From: Desulforadius tongensis
Lineage (GTDB): Bacteria; Bacillota; Desulfotomaculia; Desulfotomaculales; Desulfohalotomaculaceae
Reading direction: 5' to 3'
Length of the DNA stretch: 39,017 nt
Assembly (NCBI RefSeq): GCF_016907915.1
Contig: NZ_JAFBCW010000028.1
Span: 1-39,017, forward strand
Part shown: positions 26,301 through 33,593 of the stretch, in pieces
Numbering within the stretch: the first letter of the stretch is position 1
Layout of the letters: every line of letters begins with the position of its first letter
Position numbers and translations under genes: made by a program
Notes under the pieces: generated by a model
What the model was told of the DNA's origin: nothing
Databases searched by the model: none
What the model saw: the letters and a program-made list of their open reading frames with translations, nothing else

Positions 26301-28148
26301 ATGATCGGTAGATTATTGGGAAACCGGTATGAAATTTTAGAACAGCTGGGCGGTGGAGGTATGGCCCTTGTTTACAAGGCCAAAGATACCTTTTTAAACC
26401 GTTTGGTAACCATTAAAATTTTACGTCATGAATATGTATCAGATACAGATTTTATCCGCCGTTTTCGCCGGGAAGCCCAGGCTGTAGCCAGTCTCTCACA
26501 CCCAAACATTGTCAACATCCATGATGTGGGACAGGAAGACGACACCCATTATTTAGTAATGGAATATATAGACGGTGACAATTTGAAAAACTTTATCCGC
26601 AGCAATCCCAACCTTTCCCAGGAAAAAATTGTAAATATAGTGAGACAGATTTGTGATGCCCTGCAGCATGCTCATGAAAATAATATTGTACACCGGGATG
26701 TTAAACCCCATAACATATTAATCACCGGCGACCAGCGGGTTAAACTAACTGACTTTGGAATAGCGCTGGAGGCCAGTACGGGAACTATAACCAGCACAGA
26801 AACAATTGTGGGTTCGGTACACTACATATCGCCGGAACAGGCCAAAGGCATTACACCGGGACCGCAGTCGGATATATATTCCCTGGGAGTGGTATTGTAT
26901 GAAATGCTCACCGGCCAACTGCCCTTTAAAGGTGATGGCCCGGTGGCGGTGGCATTAAAACACGTGCAGGAACAGCCCAAGCTGCCCAGCGAAATAAACC
27001 CCGAAATTTCCAAAGACTTGGAACGGGTGGTAATGAAGGCCATGGAGAAAGATCCCCAAAACCGCTATCAAACGGCCGAACAGTTCAGCCGCGATCTGCT
27101 GCAGGCAGTGCAGGGAACGGAAGGCGACCGGGAACCGGGGGATGACTTTGCCACCCAGGTGCTGCCCGGCAGCGTACCACTAAAAGAAGATGAAAAAAAC
27201 GATGAGCGAAAAGAAAAGCGCCGGCCGAAAGCGGTAAAAGCTGTGGTGATAGCCTCCCTTTTGATACTCAGTTTGCTTGCCGGGGCGGCCCTGGCAGTGT
27301 ATAACTTTATAAACGTGCCCGAAGTAACCGTGCCCGACGTGGAGGGGTTGGTGGCGGAAGATGCTAAGACGATATTAAATAAAGCTGGTTTTAAAGCCTC
27401 AATGGAGAGAGTGCACAGTAACGAAGTGGCAGAGGGAAGGGTAATTTCTCAAAACCCTGAGCCGGATAAAAAAGCAAAACAGGGGCGAACGGTGGAATTA
27501 ACAGTGAGTTTAGGTCCGGAACTGAAAACACTGCCCGATGTACGGAACCATATGCTCAGTGATGCCAAAATAATGCTGCACAATGCCGGTTTTGATTATG
27601 AGCATATAGAAGAGGTTTTTGACGAAAGTAAGGAAGCAGGTATTGTAATTGACCAGTATCCGGCTCCCGGGAAATATCCGCAGGGGACGGCGGTTAATTT
27701 AACGGTGAGCAAGGGTCCGGAACTGCAAAATTATACCATGCCCAATGTAATTGGTTTATTTGAAGATGAGGGAAGAAAACAGCTGTCAGACTTAAACTTG
27801 ATAGTTAAGCCTTCCCGGTACCAGTGGAGCGAAAAATATCTAGCCGGTCAAATTATGGGGCAGGATCCCCAACCGGGGGCGGAAATTACCGCTGAATCCA
27901 GCGTATCGCTGGTGGTGAGCAGGGGCCCCGGGCCGCCGAAGCGCAGTTCCGATGTGACCACAGAAATACCCGATGATGGGAAAGAGCACCTGCTGAAGAT
28001 ATATATTTCTGATATCCGGGGTGAGGACCTTGTATACAAGTCCAAGCATGCACCGGGAGAAGTGGTTGTGAAAAGGATTGAATATTACGGTGCGGCTGCC
28101 GTTAAAGTGTATATTGATGATAAACTGGAGTTAGAAGAGTCATTATAA
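26301..28148 (+). CDS. pknB: PASTA-domain Ser/Thr protein kinase (PknB/PrkC)
   Basis: The 615-aa protein has a Hanks-type kinase domain (about 10-270): glycine loop LGGGGMALVY, lysine K39 in VTIKIL, HRDVKPHN with catalytic D133, DFG at 151-153 and GSVHYISPEQAKG. A juxtamembrane linker leads to one membrane helix (about 313-335) and three extracellular PASTA repeats (about 342-408, 411-477, 479-547). The C-terminal extension of about 65 residues resembles no PASTA repeat. PASTA domains sense muropeptides or lipid II. ATG at 26301 is chosen over GTG at 26289 because GAGGTG is then 9 nt upstream. It is paired with prpC and the FHA readers. Confidence 0.96.
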   Translation: MIGRLLGNRYEILEQLGGGGMALVYKAKDTFLNRLVTIKILRHEYVSDTDFIRRFRREAQAVASLSHPNIVNIHDVGQEDDTHYLVMEYIDGDNLKNFIRSNPNLSQEKIVNIVRQICDALQHAHENNIVHRDVKPHNILITGDQRVKLTDFGIALEASTGTITSTETIVGSVHYISPEQAKGITPGPQSDIYSLGVVLYEMLTGQLPFKGDGPVAVALKHVQEQPKLPSEINPEISKDLERVVMKAMEKDPQNRYQTAEQFSRDLLQAVQGTEGDREPGDDFATQVLPGSVPLKEDEKNDERKEKRRPKAVKAVVIASLLILSLLAGAALAVYNFINVPEVTVPDVEGLVAEDAKTILNKAGFKASMERVHSNEVAEGRVISQNPEPDKKAKQGRTVELTVSLGPELKTLPDVRNHMLSDAKIMLHNAGFDYEHIEEVFDESKEAGIVIDQYPAPGKYPQGTAVNLTVSKGPELQNYTMPNVIGLFEDEGRKQLSDLNLIVKPSRYQWSEKYLAGQIMGQDPQPGAEITAESSVSLVVSRGPGPPKRSSDVTTEIPDDGKEHLLKIYISDIRGEDLVYKSKHAPGEVVVKRIEYYGAAAVKVYIDDKLELEESL

Positions 28149-28166
28149 ACTACCGGGGGTTGAATT

Positions 28167-29039
28167 ATGGTAGAAGGCATAGTTATTAAGGCGTACAGCG
28201 GGTATTACTATGTCCAGGATAGAGAAACCCAGTGGGTATGCCGGCTGCGGGGAAAATTTCGCCTTACTAAAGAAAGGGTACTGGTGGGAGATCGGGTTAA
28301 AGTAAAGCCGGCAGAAAAGAATACCGGCGTGATATACGAAGTGCTGCAGCGGCGAAATGAACTGGTACGACCTCCCATAGCAAATGTAGACCAGGCGGTG
28401 ATAACTTTTGCGGCCTGCAGGCCGGATCCCAATCTGGATTTATTAGACCGGTTCTTGGTAATGGCAGAGGGAGCGGGGATTAAACCGGTTATCTGTTTAA
28501 ACAAGGCAGATCTGCTGGAAGAGGGACAGCCGGCATGGCTGGAAGCCTACCGGCAGATTGGCTATACCGTGCTGGTTACCAGTGCCAAGGATAACACCGG
28601 CATAGACCAGCTCAAACAGGCCCTGGATAATAAAATATCAGTTTTCGCCGGGCCGTCAGGGGTGGGAAAATCAAGCCTGCTCAATGCCGTGCACCCGGGC
28701 CTGAAACTAAAAACCGGTGAAATTAGCAGAAAGTTGGGACGGGGTAAGCATACCACCCGGCATGTTGAACTGATACCGCTGCAGAGCGGGGGGCTGGTGG
28801 CGGATACCCCCGGCTTTTCCAGCCTGTATTTACCGGAATTTCCGGCGGAGGAATTGGTATACTATTTTCCTGAACTGGCGGAGTATGCCGGCAGCTGCCG
28901 GTTTAACAGCTGCATGCACAACAAGGAACCGGACTGTGCGGTAAAAGAAGCGGTGCGGCTGGGAAAAATTGATTCCAGGCGTTATAACAGTTATCTGCAG
29001 TTTTTAAGCGAAATATGGGAAAAAGAAAGGAGATACTAG
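28167..29039 (+). CDS. rsgA: Ribosome small subunit-dependent GTPase A
   Basis: RsgA (YloQ/CpgA) is a circularly permuted GTPase that checks late 30S assembly. The 290-aa protein has an N-terminal OB fold (about 1-65), then the permuted order G4 (LNKADL, 111-116), G1 ([13 protein letters not shown], 161-173) and G3 (DTPGFSS, 213-219). A C-terminal zinc knuckle is visible in [14 protein letters not shown] (244-257). It follows pknB by 18 nt. In Bacillus the equivalent pair prkC-rsgA is adjacent and RsgA is a kinase substrate. Confidence 0.96.
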   Translation: MVEGIVIKAYSGYYYVQDRETQWVCRLRGKFRLTKERVLVGDRVKVKPAEKNTGVIYEVLQRRNELVRPPIANVDQAVITFAACRPDPNLDLLDRFLVMAEGAGIKPVICLNKADLLEEGQPAWLEAYRQIGYTVLVTSAKDNTGIDQLKQALDNKISVFAGPSGVGKSSLLNAVHPGLKLKTGEISRKLGRGKHTTRHVELIPLQSGGLVADTPGFSSLYLPEFPAEELVYYFPELAEYAGSCRFNSCMHNKEPDCAVKEAVRLGKIDSRRYNSYLQFLSEIWEKERRY

Positions 29040-29043
29040 TATA

Positions 29044-29709
29044 ATGATTAAACTGGCCCCCTCCATTTTATCAGCTGATTTTGCCAAGTTAATTGACGAT
29101 GTAGAAAAGGTGGAAAAGGCCGGGGCGGAATACCTGCATATTGATGTTATGGATGGACGGTTTGTACCGAACATAACGATCGGACCTTTGGTAGTGAAAG
29201 CATTACGCCCTCACTCCAGCATGATCTTTGATGTCCACCTGATGATATTGGAACCGGAAAGGTATATAGAGGATTTTGTTAAAGCCGGGGCGGATCTGGT
29301 AACAGTACATGCCGAAGCCTGTACCCACCTGCACAGGGTGGTAACACAAATAAAGGAACTGGGGGTCAAAGCCGGCGTGGCTTTAAATCCCGCCACCCCG
29401 GTCAGTGCTGTGGAGCACGTTTTACCGTTATTGGATTTGGTACTGCTGATGACGGTAAACCCCGGTTTCGGCGGGCAGAAATTTATTCCCCAGGTGCTGC
29501 CTAAAATTAGGACCATGCGGGAAATAATAGATGGAGAAGGATTACAGGTTGAGCTGCAGGTGGACGGCGGTGTTAACCCGGACACTGCTTTTAGCGTGGT
29601 TGAGGCCGGTGCCGATGTACTGGTGGCGGGTTCAGCCGTATTCGGTGCCGGGGAGGTAGAAAAATCTGTGCAAAAATTAAGATTTGCTGCCGGAGGAGGT
29701 GTAAGATAA
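29044..29709 (+). CDS. rpe: Ribulose-phosphate 3-epimerase
   Basis: Interconverts ribulose-5-phosphate and xylulose-5-phosphate in the pentose phosphate pathway. The 221-aa TIM barrel shows [14 protein letters not shown], the metal-binding segment [35 protein letters not shown] and VDGGVNPDT. It starts 4 nt after rsgA, and its TAA is directly followed by the GTG of the next small gene. Ribulose-5-phosphate is also the precursor used by RibBA downstream, though that operon is separately controlled. Confidence 0.96.
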   Translation: MIKLAPSILSADFAKLIDDVEKVEKAGAEYLHIDVMDGRFVPNITIGPLVVKALRPHSSMIFDVHLMILEPERYIEDFVKAGADLVTVHAEACTHLHRVVTQIKELGVKAGVALNPATPVSAVEHVLPLLDLVLLMTVNPGFGGQKFIPQVLPKIRTMREIIDGEGLQVELQVDGGVNPDTAFSVVEAGADVLVAGSAVFGAGEVEKSVQKLRFAAGGGVR

Positions 29710-29832
29710 GTGGCCCTTTGGAAATGTAAACAGTGCGGTGAAACAAAGGAAGGCCGCTGCAAGCCCAGAAAATGCCCTGCCTGCGGGGCTTCTGGCACAA
29801 ACGTATTTGAAAAAGCTGAGGAAAGCAAATAA
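29710..29832 (+). CDS. Small RCKP-type zinc-ribbon/rubredoxin-like protein
   Basis: A 40-aa reading frame starts with GTG immediately after the rpe stop, with GGAGGAGG about 9 nt upstream. It encodes WKCKQCGETKEG, RCKPRKCPACGAS and a charged tail. The four cysteines in two CxxC knuckles (CKQC, CPAC), with the RCKP motif between them, mark the small family known as RCKP-type rubredoxin-like proteins in Clostridia. It probably binds zinc or iron; the role is unknown. It is the last gene of the long block. Confidence 0.8.
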   Translation: MALWKCKQCGETKEGRCKPRKCPACGASGTNVFEKAEESK

Positions 29833-29874
29833 CAGCAGCTGGAATGTTTGGTTTACAACACATGTAAATATTGT

Positions 29875-29906
29875 CAACCCCCCTGGACAAGCTAAAGGGG
29901 GGGTTG
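29875..29906 (+). terminator. GC-rich hairpin ending the rpe unit (possible terminator)
   Basis: CAACCCCCC (29875-29883) pairs with GGGGGGTTG (29898-29906). What follows is TTATAATGATTGTT, only loosely T-rich, so termination may be incomplete. The right arm lies within the spacer of the next promoter. Confidence 0.55.
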
Positions 29907-29913
29907 TTATAAT
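29884..29913 (+). promoter_or_regulatory. Promoter for the c-di-AMP riboswitch transcript
   Basis: TGGACA (29884-29889) and a perfect TATAAT (29908-29913) are 18 bp apart, placing transcription start near 29920, about 15 nt before the riboswitch aptamer. The -35 box is in the loop of the upstream hairpin. Confidence 0.6.
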
Positions 29914-29935
29914 GATTGTTAAATTGAATATCAAA

Positions 29936-30058
29936 AATCGCTGAATCTTCGTCGTGAAGAGCGGGGGAACCAACTTTAGGGGTGAATCCGGCAAACGGTA
30001 GGGCTATACTACAGCCCGAACCCGTCAGCTAACCTCGTAAGCGTGGTGGGTTTTGACA
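29936..30058 (+). ncRNA. c-di-AMP riboswitch (ydaO/yuaA type)
   Basis: The segment carries the conserved ydaO core in order: ATCGCTGAATCTTC, GAGCGGGGGAACCAA, GGGGTGAATCCGGC, GGTAGGGCTA, CCCGAACCCGTCAGCTAACC and TCGTAAGCG. This closely follows the Bacillus ydaO aptamer as I remember it. The class binds two c-di-AMP molecules and usually turns expression off through a downstream terminator, which is present at 30089-30109. It precedes an osmolyte ABC transporter, the expected target because c-di-AMP controls turgor and osmolyte uptake. Confidence 0.9.
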
Positions 30059-30061
30059 GAG

Positions 30062-30082
30062 GCAGCTGTAAAAGCTGCTTTT
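30062..30082 (+). promoter_or_regulatory. Small hairpin in the riboswitch expression platform
   Basis: GCAGCT (30062-30067) pairs with AGCTGC (30073-30078) and is followed by TTTT. It lies between the aptamer and the main terminator and could act as an accessory terminator or part of the switch. Confidence 0.4.
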
Positions 30083-30088
30083 CAGCAT

Positions 30089-30109
30089 GCCCCTCGTAGG
30101 GGCTTTTTT
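30089..30109 (+). terminator. Intrinsic terminator of the c-di-AMP riboswitch
   Basis: GCCCC (30089-30093) and GGGGC (30099-30103) with a 5-nt loop are followed by TTTTTT (30104-30109). The position about 90 nt before the first gene marks it as the regulated terminator. Confidence 0.82.
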
Positions 30110-30202
30110 GTTTCCATTTTTTGTCATTAGTTAAAATAAAAAGACTTCTAAATGATCACAATAAAAAGGCAGAATAAATTTTATTAAGAAAGAGGTTGGT
30201 AT

Positions 30203-31405
30203 ATGAGTAAGCTAGTAGTTAAAGATTTAGTAAAAATATTTGGTAAAGATCCTAAAAAAGCATTAGATTTAACAAAACAGGGATTAAGCAAGAACGAAAT
30301 TTTTGAAAAAACCAGTCAAACGGTAGGCGTATTAAACGCCAATTTTGAAGTTGAAGCTGGTGAAATTTTTGTAATCATGGGGCTGTCCGGAAGCGGTAAA
30401 TCAACGCTCCTGCGCCTTATAAATAGGTTGATTGAACCTACCAGCGGAAAAGTGTACATAGATGGGGAAGACGTTACAGCAGCAGATAGAGAAAAACTGA
30501 GGGAAATTAGAAGGCGGAAGCTGGGTATGGTGTTTCAGCGGTTTGCCCTTTTTCCTCACCGCAGTGTCCTTGATAATGCAGCTTTTGGCTTAGAGATACA
30601 GGGCGTTGAAGAGAAGGAACGTCATGAAAGTGCTTATAAAGCATTGGAACTGGTAGGGCTGAAGGGTTGGGAGCATTCTGATGTAAGTCAGCTTTCCGGC
30701 GGTATGCAGCAGAGAGTTGGTTTGGCCAGAGCGTTGGCCAGTGACCCGGATATTCTTTTAATGGACGAGGCTTTCAGTGCGCTGGACCCACTGATTAGAA
30801 AAGACATGCAGGATGAATTGCTGGATATACAAAGTAAGATGAATAAAACAATTATTTTTGTTACCCATGACTTGGACGAAGCGTTAAGAATCGGAGACCG
30901 TATTGCACTAATGAAAGATGGAGAAGTGGTGCAAATAGGCAACCCGGAACAAATTTTAACTAACCCTGCTAACGACTATGTAGAGCGCTTTGTTGAAGAC
31001 GTAGATATGTCTAAGGTACTTACTGCAGAAGGAATTATGAAAAATCCCGATGTCGTGGTTACAACAAAAGATGGCCCGCGTTATGCACTGCGTTTAATGC
31101 GTGAAAAAGGGCTTTCCAGTATCTTTGTAACTTCTAGGGATCGTAAACTTAAAGGTATTGTAACTGCCGACTGCTGTGTAGATGCTGTAGTAAACGGCTA
31201 TAATGACATAAACCGGTTAATAGTTCCTGATGTTCCTAAAGTGTCACCCGACACCCACTTACAGGACATCATCCCCCTGCTGGCTGATTCAAAATATCCT
31301 GTTGCCGTAGTAAATGAAGAAGACAAGCTGCTTGGTGTCATCGTAAGGGGAGCATTACTGGCCGGTATGATAAAGAAAGGGGGAGATGAAGATGGTGCTG
31401 CCTAA
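30203..31405 (+). CDS. opuAA: Glycine betaine/proline betaine ABC transporter, ATP-binding subunit with CBS domains
   Basis: The 400-aa protein has the ProV/OpuAA N-terminal extension (LVVKDLVKIFGKDPKKALDL), Walker A GLSGSGKSTLLRLINRLIEP, FQRFALFPHRSVLDNAAFG, signature LSGGMQQRVGLARAL and Walker B ILLMDEAFSALDPLIRKDMQ. A pair of CBS domains follows at about 275-395. In the OpuC systems of Listeria and Staphylococcus such CBS domains bind c-di-AMP and inhibit uptake. AGAGG lies about 8 nt before the ATG. Its last 20 nt overlap the permease gene. Confidence 0.94.
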   Translation: MSKLVVKDLVKIFGKDPKKALDLTKQGLSKNEIFEKTSQTVGVLNANFEVEAGEIFVIMGLSGSGKSTLLRLINRLIEPTSGKVYIDGEDVTAADREKLREIRRRKLGMVFQRFALFPHRSVLDNAAFGLEIQGVEEKERHESAYKALELVGLKGWEHSDVSQLSGGMQQRVGLARALASDPDILLMDEAFSALDPLIRKDMQDELLDIQSKMNKTIIFVTHDLDEALRIGDRIALMKDGEVVQIGNPEQILTNPANDYVERFVEDVDMSKVLTAEGIMKNPDVVVTTKDGPRYALRLMREKGLSSIFVTSRDRKLKGIVTADCCVDAVVNGYNDINRLIVPDVPKVSPDTHLQDIIPLLADSKYPVAVVNEEDKLLGVIVRGALLAGMIKKGGDEDGAA

Positions 31406-32231
31406 AATACCAATAGGAGATACAGTGGCATGGCTGGTAGATGTAGCCGATAAATATTTTGGTTGGTTTTTTGATTTTATTACTGATGTCATTAACTTTT
31501 TGGTGGGCAATTTTACAGATCTTCTCATTGGGATGCCGCCAGTATTATTTATAGCTATAATTGCATTAATAGCTTGGAGATTAGCCGGGATAAAAGTTGC
31601 AATAGGGTCAGCTTTGGGGCTTCTGCTAATTTGGAACATGGAAATGTGGAAACCAGCGATGGAAACTATCTCACTAGTGGTGATTGCTACCATTATATCA
31701 TTAATTATCAGTATCCCGCTGGGAATTATGACTGCCCGCAGCGATATGGTACATAGGGTAGTCATGCCCGTGCTGGATTTTATGCAGACAATGCCGCCGT
31801 TTGTTTATCTGGTACCGGCGGTTATCCTGTTTGCCATTGGCAGCGTACCGGGATTAATCGCCACGGTGGTATTTGCCATGCCGCCTGCAATACGCCTGAC
31901 GGGGCTGGGTATAAGACAGGTTCCCAAGGATTTGGTGGAAGCTGCTGAAGCCTTTGGGGCCACTGAAGGACAGAAGCTGTTAAAGGTACAGCTGCCGCTG
32001 GCCATGCCGACAATTATGGCCGGAGTTAACCAGTGTATCCTGCTGGCCCTTTCTATGGTTGTTATTGCGGCCATGGTTGGAGTTGGTGGTCTAGGCGGAA
32101 TGGTTCTCCGCGGGATCCAGCGCCTGGATGTGGGAATGGGCTTTGAAGCAGGGCTGTCAATTGTCATTATAGCCATTATTTTAGACCGCTTTACACAGAA
32201 AATCGGCGGTAAAAGAAAAACAACTACGTAA
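31386..32231 (+). CDS. opuAB: Glycine betaine-type ABC transporter permease
   Basis: The 281-aa membrane protein matches ProW/OpuAB: about 6-7 helices, DLLIGMPPVLFIAIIALIAW, IPLGIMTARSDMVHRVVMP and VLDFMQTMPPFVYLVPAVILF. The EAA-loop region is EAAEAFGATEGQKLLKVQLP, where the ATPase docks. The overlap with opuAA by 20 nt and the shared order (ATPase, permease, binding protein) show one operon under the c-di-AMP riboswitch. ATG at 31386 has AAAGGGGGAG just upstream; an ATG two codons later is equally possible. Confidence 0.94.
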   Translation: MKMVLPKIPIGDTVAWLVDVADKYFGWFFDFITDVINFLVGNFTDLLIGMPPVLFIAIIALIAWRLAGIKVAIGSALGLLLIWNMEMWKPAMETISLVVIATIISLIISIPLGIMTARSDMVHRVVMPVLDFMQTMPPFVYLVPAVILFAIGSVPGLIATVVFAMPPAIRLTGLGIRQVPKDLVEAAEAFGATEGQKLLKVQLPLAMPTIMAGVNQCILLALSMVVIAAMVGVGGLGGMVLRGIQRLDVGMGFEAGLSIVIIAIILDRFTQKIGGKRKTTT

Positions 32232-32272
32232 AGCGGTTGTAAATAAAAATTAAAGGGGAGTGGAATAGCGAA

Positions 32273-33157
32273 ATGAGGAAGTTTGCAAAGCTGTTCAGCG
32301 CTGTGGCCATTGTAATGATGTTTGCAGTGGCATTGGTAGGATGTGCCGGGGGCGGCGGTGGAGCAGAAGATCAAGCTGCCGGCCAAAAGGGTAAGGTAAC
32401 CCTGGGGTATGTTCAATGGGATTCTGAAATTGCCAGTACTCATGTTGTAAAAGAAGTATTAGAAAGCAAGCTGGGTTATGAAGTTGAAGCAGTGGCTGTG
32501 GATGCTGCTCCCATGTGGGCCGGTATTGCTAAAGGACAGTTTGATGCCATTGTATCAGCTTGGCTGCCTGGCACCCACGCCGATTATTACGCTAAGGTGA
32601 AAGATGACGTGGAAAACCTTGGTCCTAACCTGGAAGGTGCCAAGATTGGCTTGGTTGTTCCTTCATACGTTGAAATTAATTCCATCGAAGAATTAAACAG
32701 TGTAAAAGATAAGTTTGATGGTCAAATTGTTGGTATTGAGCCTGGTGCCGGTATTATGAAAGCCACTGAAAAGGCTATCAAGGAATACGGCTTAGATTTT
32801 GAACTGGTTGACAGCAGCAGTGCAGCAATGGCTGCATCATTGAAAAAAGCTATAGATGATCAGCAGTGGATTGCAGTAACCGGCTGGACACCTCACTGGA
32901 AGTTCGCAAAGTTTGATCTCAAGTACCTGGAAGATCCTAAAGGTGTTTACGGCGGTAAGGAGCACATTGCTACCATCGTTCGCAAAGGGTTAAAAGAAGA
33001 TAATGAAGAGCTGTATAAATTCCTGGACAGCTTCAAGTGGACACCAGAAGATATGCAGGCTGTTATGCTGAAAATTGAAGAAGGCATGTCTCCGGAAAAG
33101 GCAGCTAAAGAATGGGTAGAAAGTAACAGCGATAAAGTTGAAAAGTGGCTGCCCTAA
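32273..33157 (+). CDS. opuAC: Glycine betaine-binding lipoprotein
   Basis: The 294-aa protein begins with a lipoprotein signal peptide (KFAKLFSAVAIVMMFAVALVGC, cut before Cys24) and a glycine-rich linker. The OpuAC/ProX substrate-binding domain follows: VTLGYVQWDSEIASTHVVKE, WAGIAKGQFDAIVSAWLPGTH, and late segments GWTPHWKFAKFDLKYLEDP. Tryptophans in these segments form the aromatic cage for quaternary amines in this family. It delivers substrate to the OpuAB permease. Glycine betaine is the likely substrate; other betaines or choline cannot be excluded. RBS GGGGAG lies 13 nt upstream. Confidence 0.93.
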   Translation: MRKFAKLFSAVAIVMMFAVALVGCAGGGGGAEDQAAGQKGKVTLGYVQWDSEIASTHVVKEVLESKLGYEVEAVAVDAAPMWAGIAKGQFDAIVSAWLPGTHADYYAKVKDDVENLGPNLEGAKIGLVVPSYVEINSIEELNSVKDKFDGQIVGIEPGAGIMKATEKAIKEYGLDFELVDSSSAAMAASLKKAIDDQQWIAVTGWTPHWKFAKFDLKYLEDPKGVYGGKEHIATIVRKGLKEDNEELYKFLDSFKWTPEDMQAVMLKIEEGMSPEKAAKEWVESNSDKVEKWLP

Positions 33158-33179
33158 GTAATAAATAAAAGCTGATTAA

Positions 33180-33206
33180 AGAGAGGTTGAATTAAACCCC
33201 TCTTTT
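33180..33206 (+). terminator. Intrinsic terminator of the betaine transporter operon
   Basis: AGAGAGG (33180-33186) pairs with CCTCTTT (33199-33205) around an imperfect loop, and the T-run TTTT ends at 33206. The structured RNA element begins within 4 nt of the T-run. Confidence 0.65.
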
Positions 33207-33209
33207 CAT

Positions 33210-33489
33210 GTTTGCCCGGCATGTCTGCCGAGCCGATGGGTTGAAAGAAACCCTGCCGCCTAACCAGCGGGAAGACAACCTCACTGGTAACGGTGGGGTC
33301 TATTGGTGCGCTGAAGGGGGAACTTGGAACAGAGCTAAAGCGACCCGGTGTTGGCCTACCAGATGGGTAACCTTGCATGAAATGGGAAAGCCCGAAAGCT
33401 GGATAACCTGGGATGTTAAGACGGATGCGTTCAAGTTCAGGTAAGCAGACACCGGGTTTACAAATATGGAGATGGCAGCGGTTCTATAG
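33210..33489 (+). ncRNA. Structured mobile RNA, candidate orphan HEARO / IsrB-type omega RNA
   Basis: About 280 nt of GC-rich sequence sits in an otherwise AT-rich gap and has no ribosome binding site. It forms several hairpins: GGGTT (33238-33242) with AACCC (33249-33253), and CCTCAC (33279-33284) with GTGGGG (33293-33298). Conserved-looking single-stranded blocks include AACCAGCGGGAAGACAACC and GGATGCGTTCAAGTTCAGG. The size and general look fit HEARO RNAs, the guide RNAs of IsrB nickases in this bacterial group, which often occur without a protein gene. This call is from memory of the family's appearance, not a search. The alternative is a group II intron domain I relic, because the first 14 nt match a IIC intron start. 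No isrB gene or intron domain V is nearby. Confidence 0.5.
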
Positions 33490-33518
33490 TTGACACCGGG
33501 TATTTAAAGTAGTAAAAT
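33490..33518 (+). promoter_or_regulatory. Consensus sigma-A promoter for the 98-aa gene
   Basis: A perfect TTGACA (33490-33495) and TAAAAT (33513-33518) with 17-bp spacing lie about 75 nt upstream of the start of the small gene and directly after the structured RNA. Confidence 0.7.
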
Positions 33519-33593
33519 TTGCATTGTTATTCAAAAATAAATGACCTTAAAAGGGTTAAGATACTATATTAACTGCTGCAGGAGGTGTTACAA

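Noticed and set aside
29738-29944. 68-aa plus-strand frame overlapping the RCKP gene and the riboswitch promoter
   Set aside because: It runs through a terminator hairpin and promoter, lacks a ribosome binding site, and is out of frame with the well-supported RCKP gene.
33208-33444. 78-aa open frame inside the 33.2 kb element as a protein gene
   Set aside because: It has no ribosome binding site, and its composition (many Trp, Thr, Arg) looks like translated structural RNA. The hairpins and GC-rich blocks explain the sequence better.
33210-33489. Complete group II intron
   Set aside because: No domain V hairpin, no reverse transcriptase and no 3' splice-site sequence were seen downstream; only the first 14 nt match a IIC intron.
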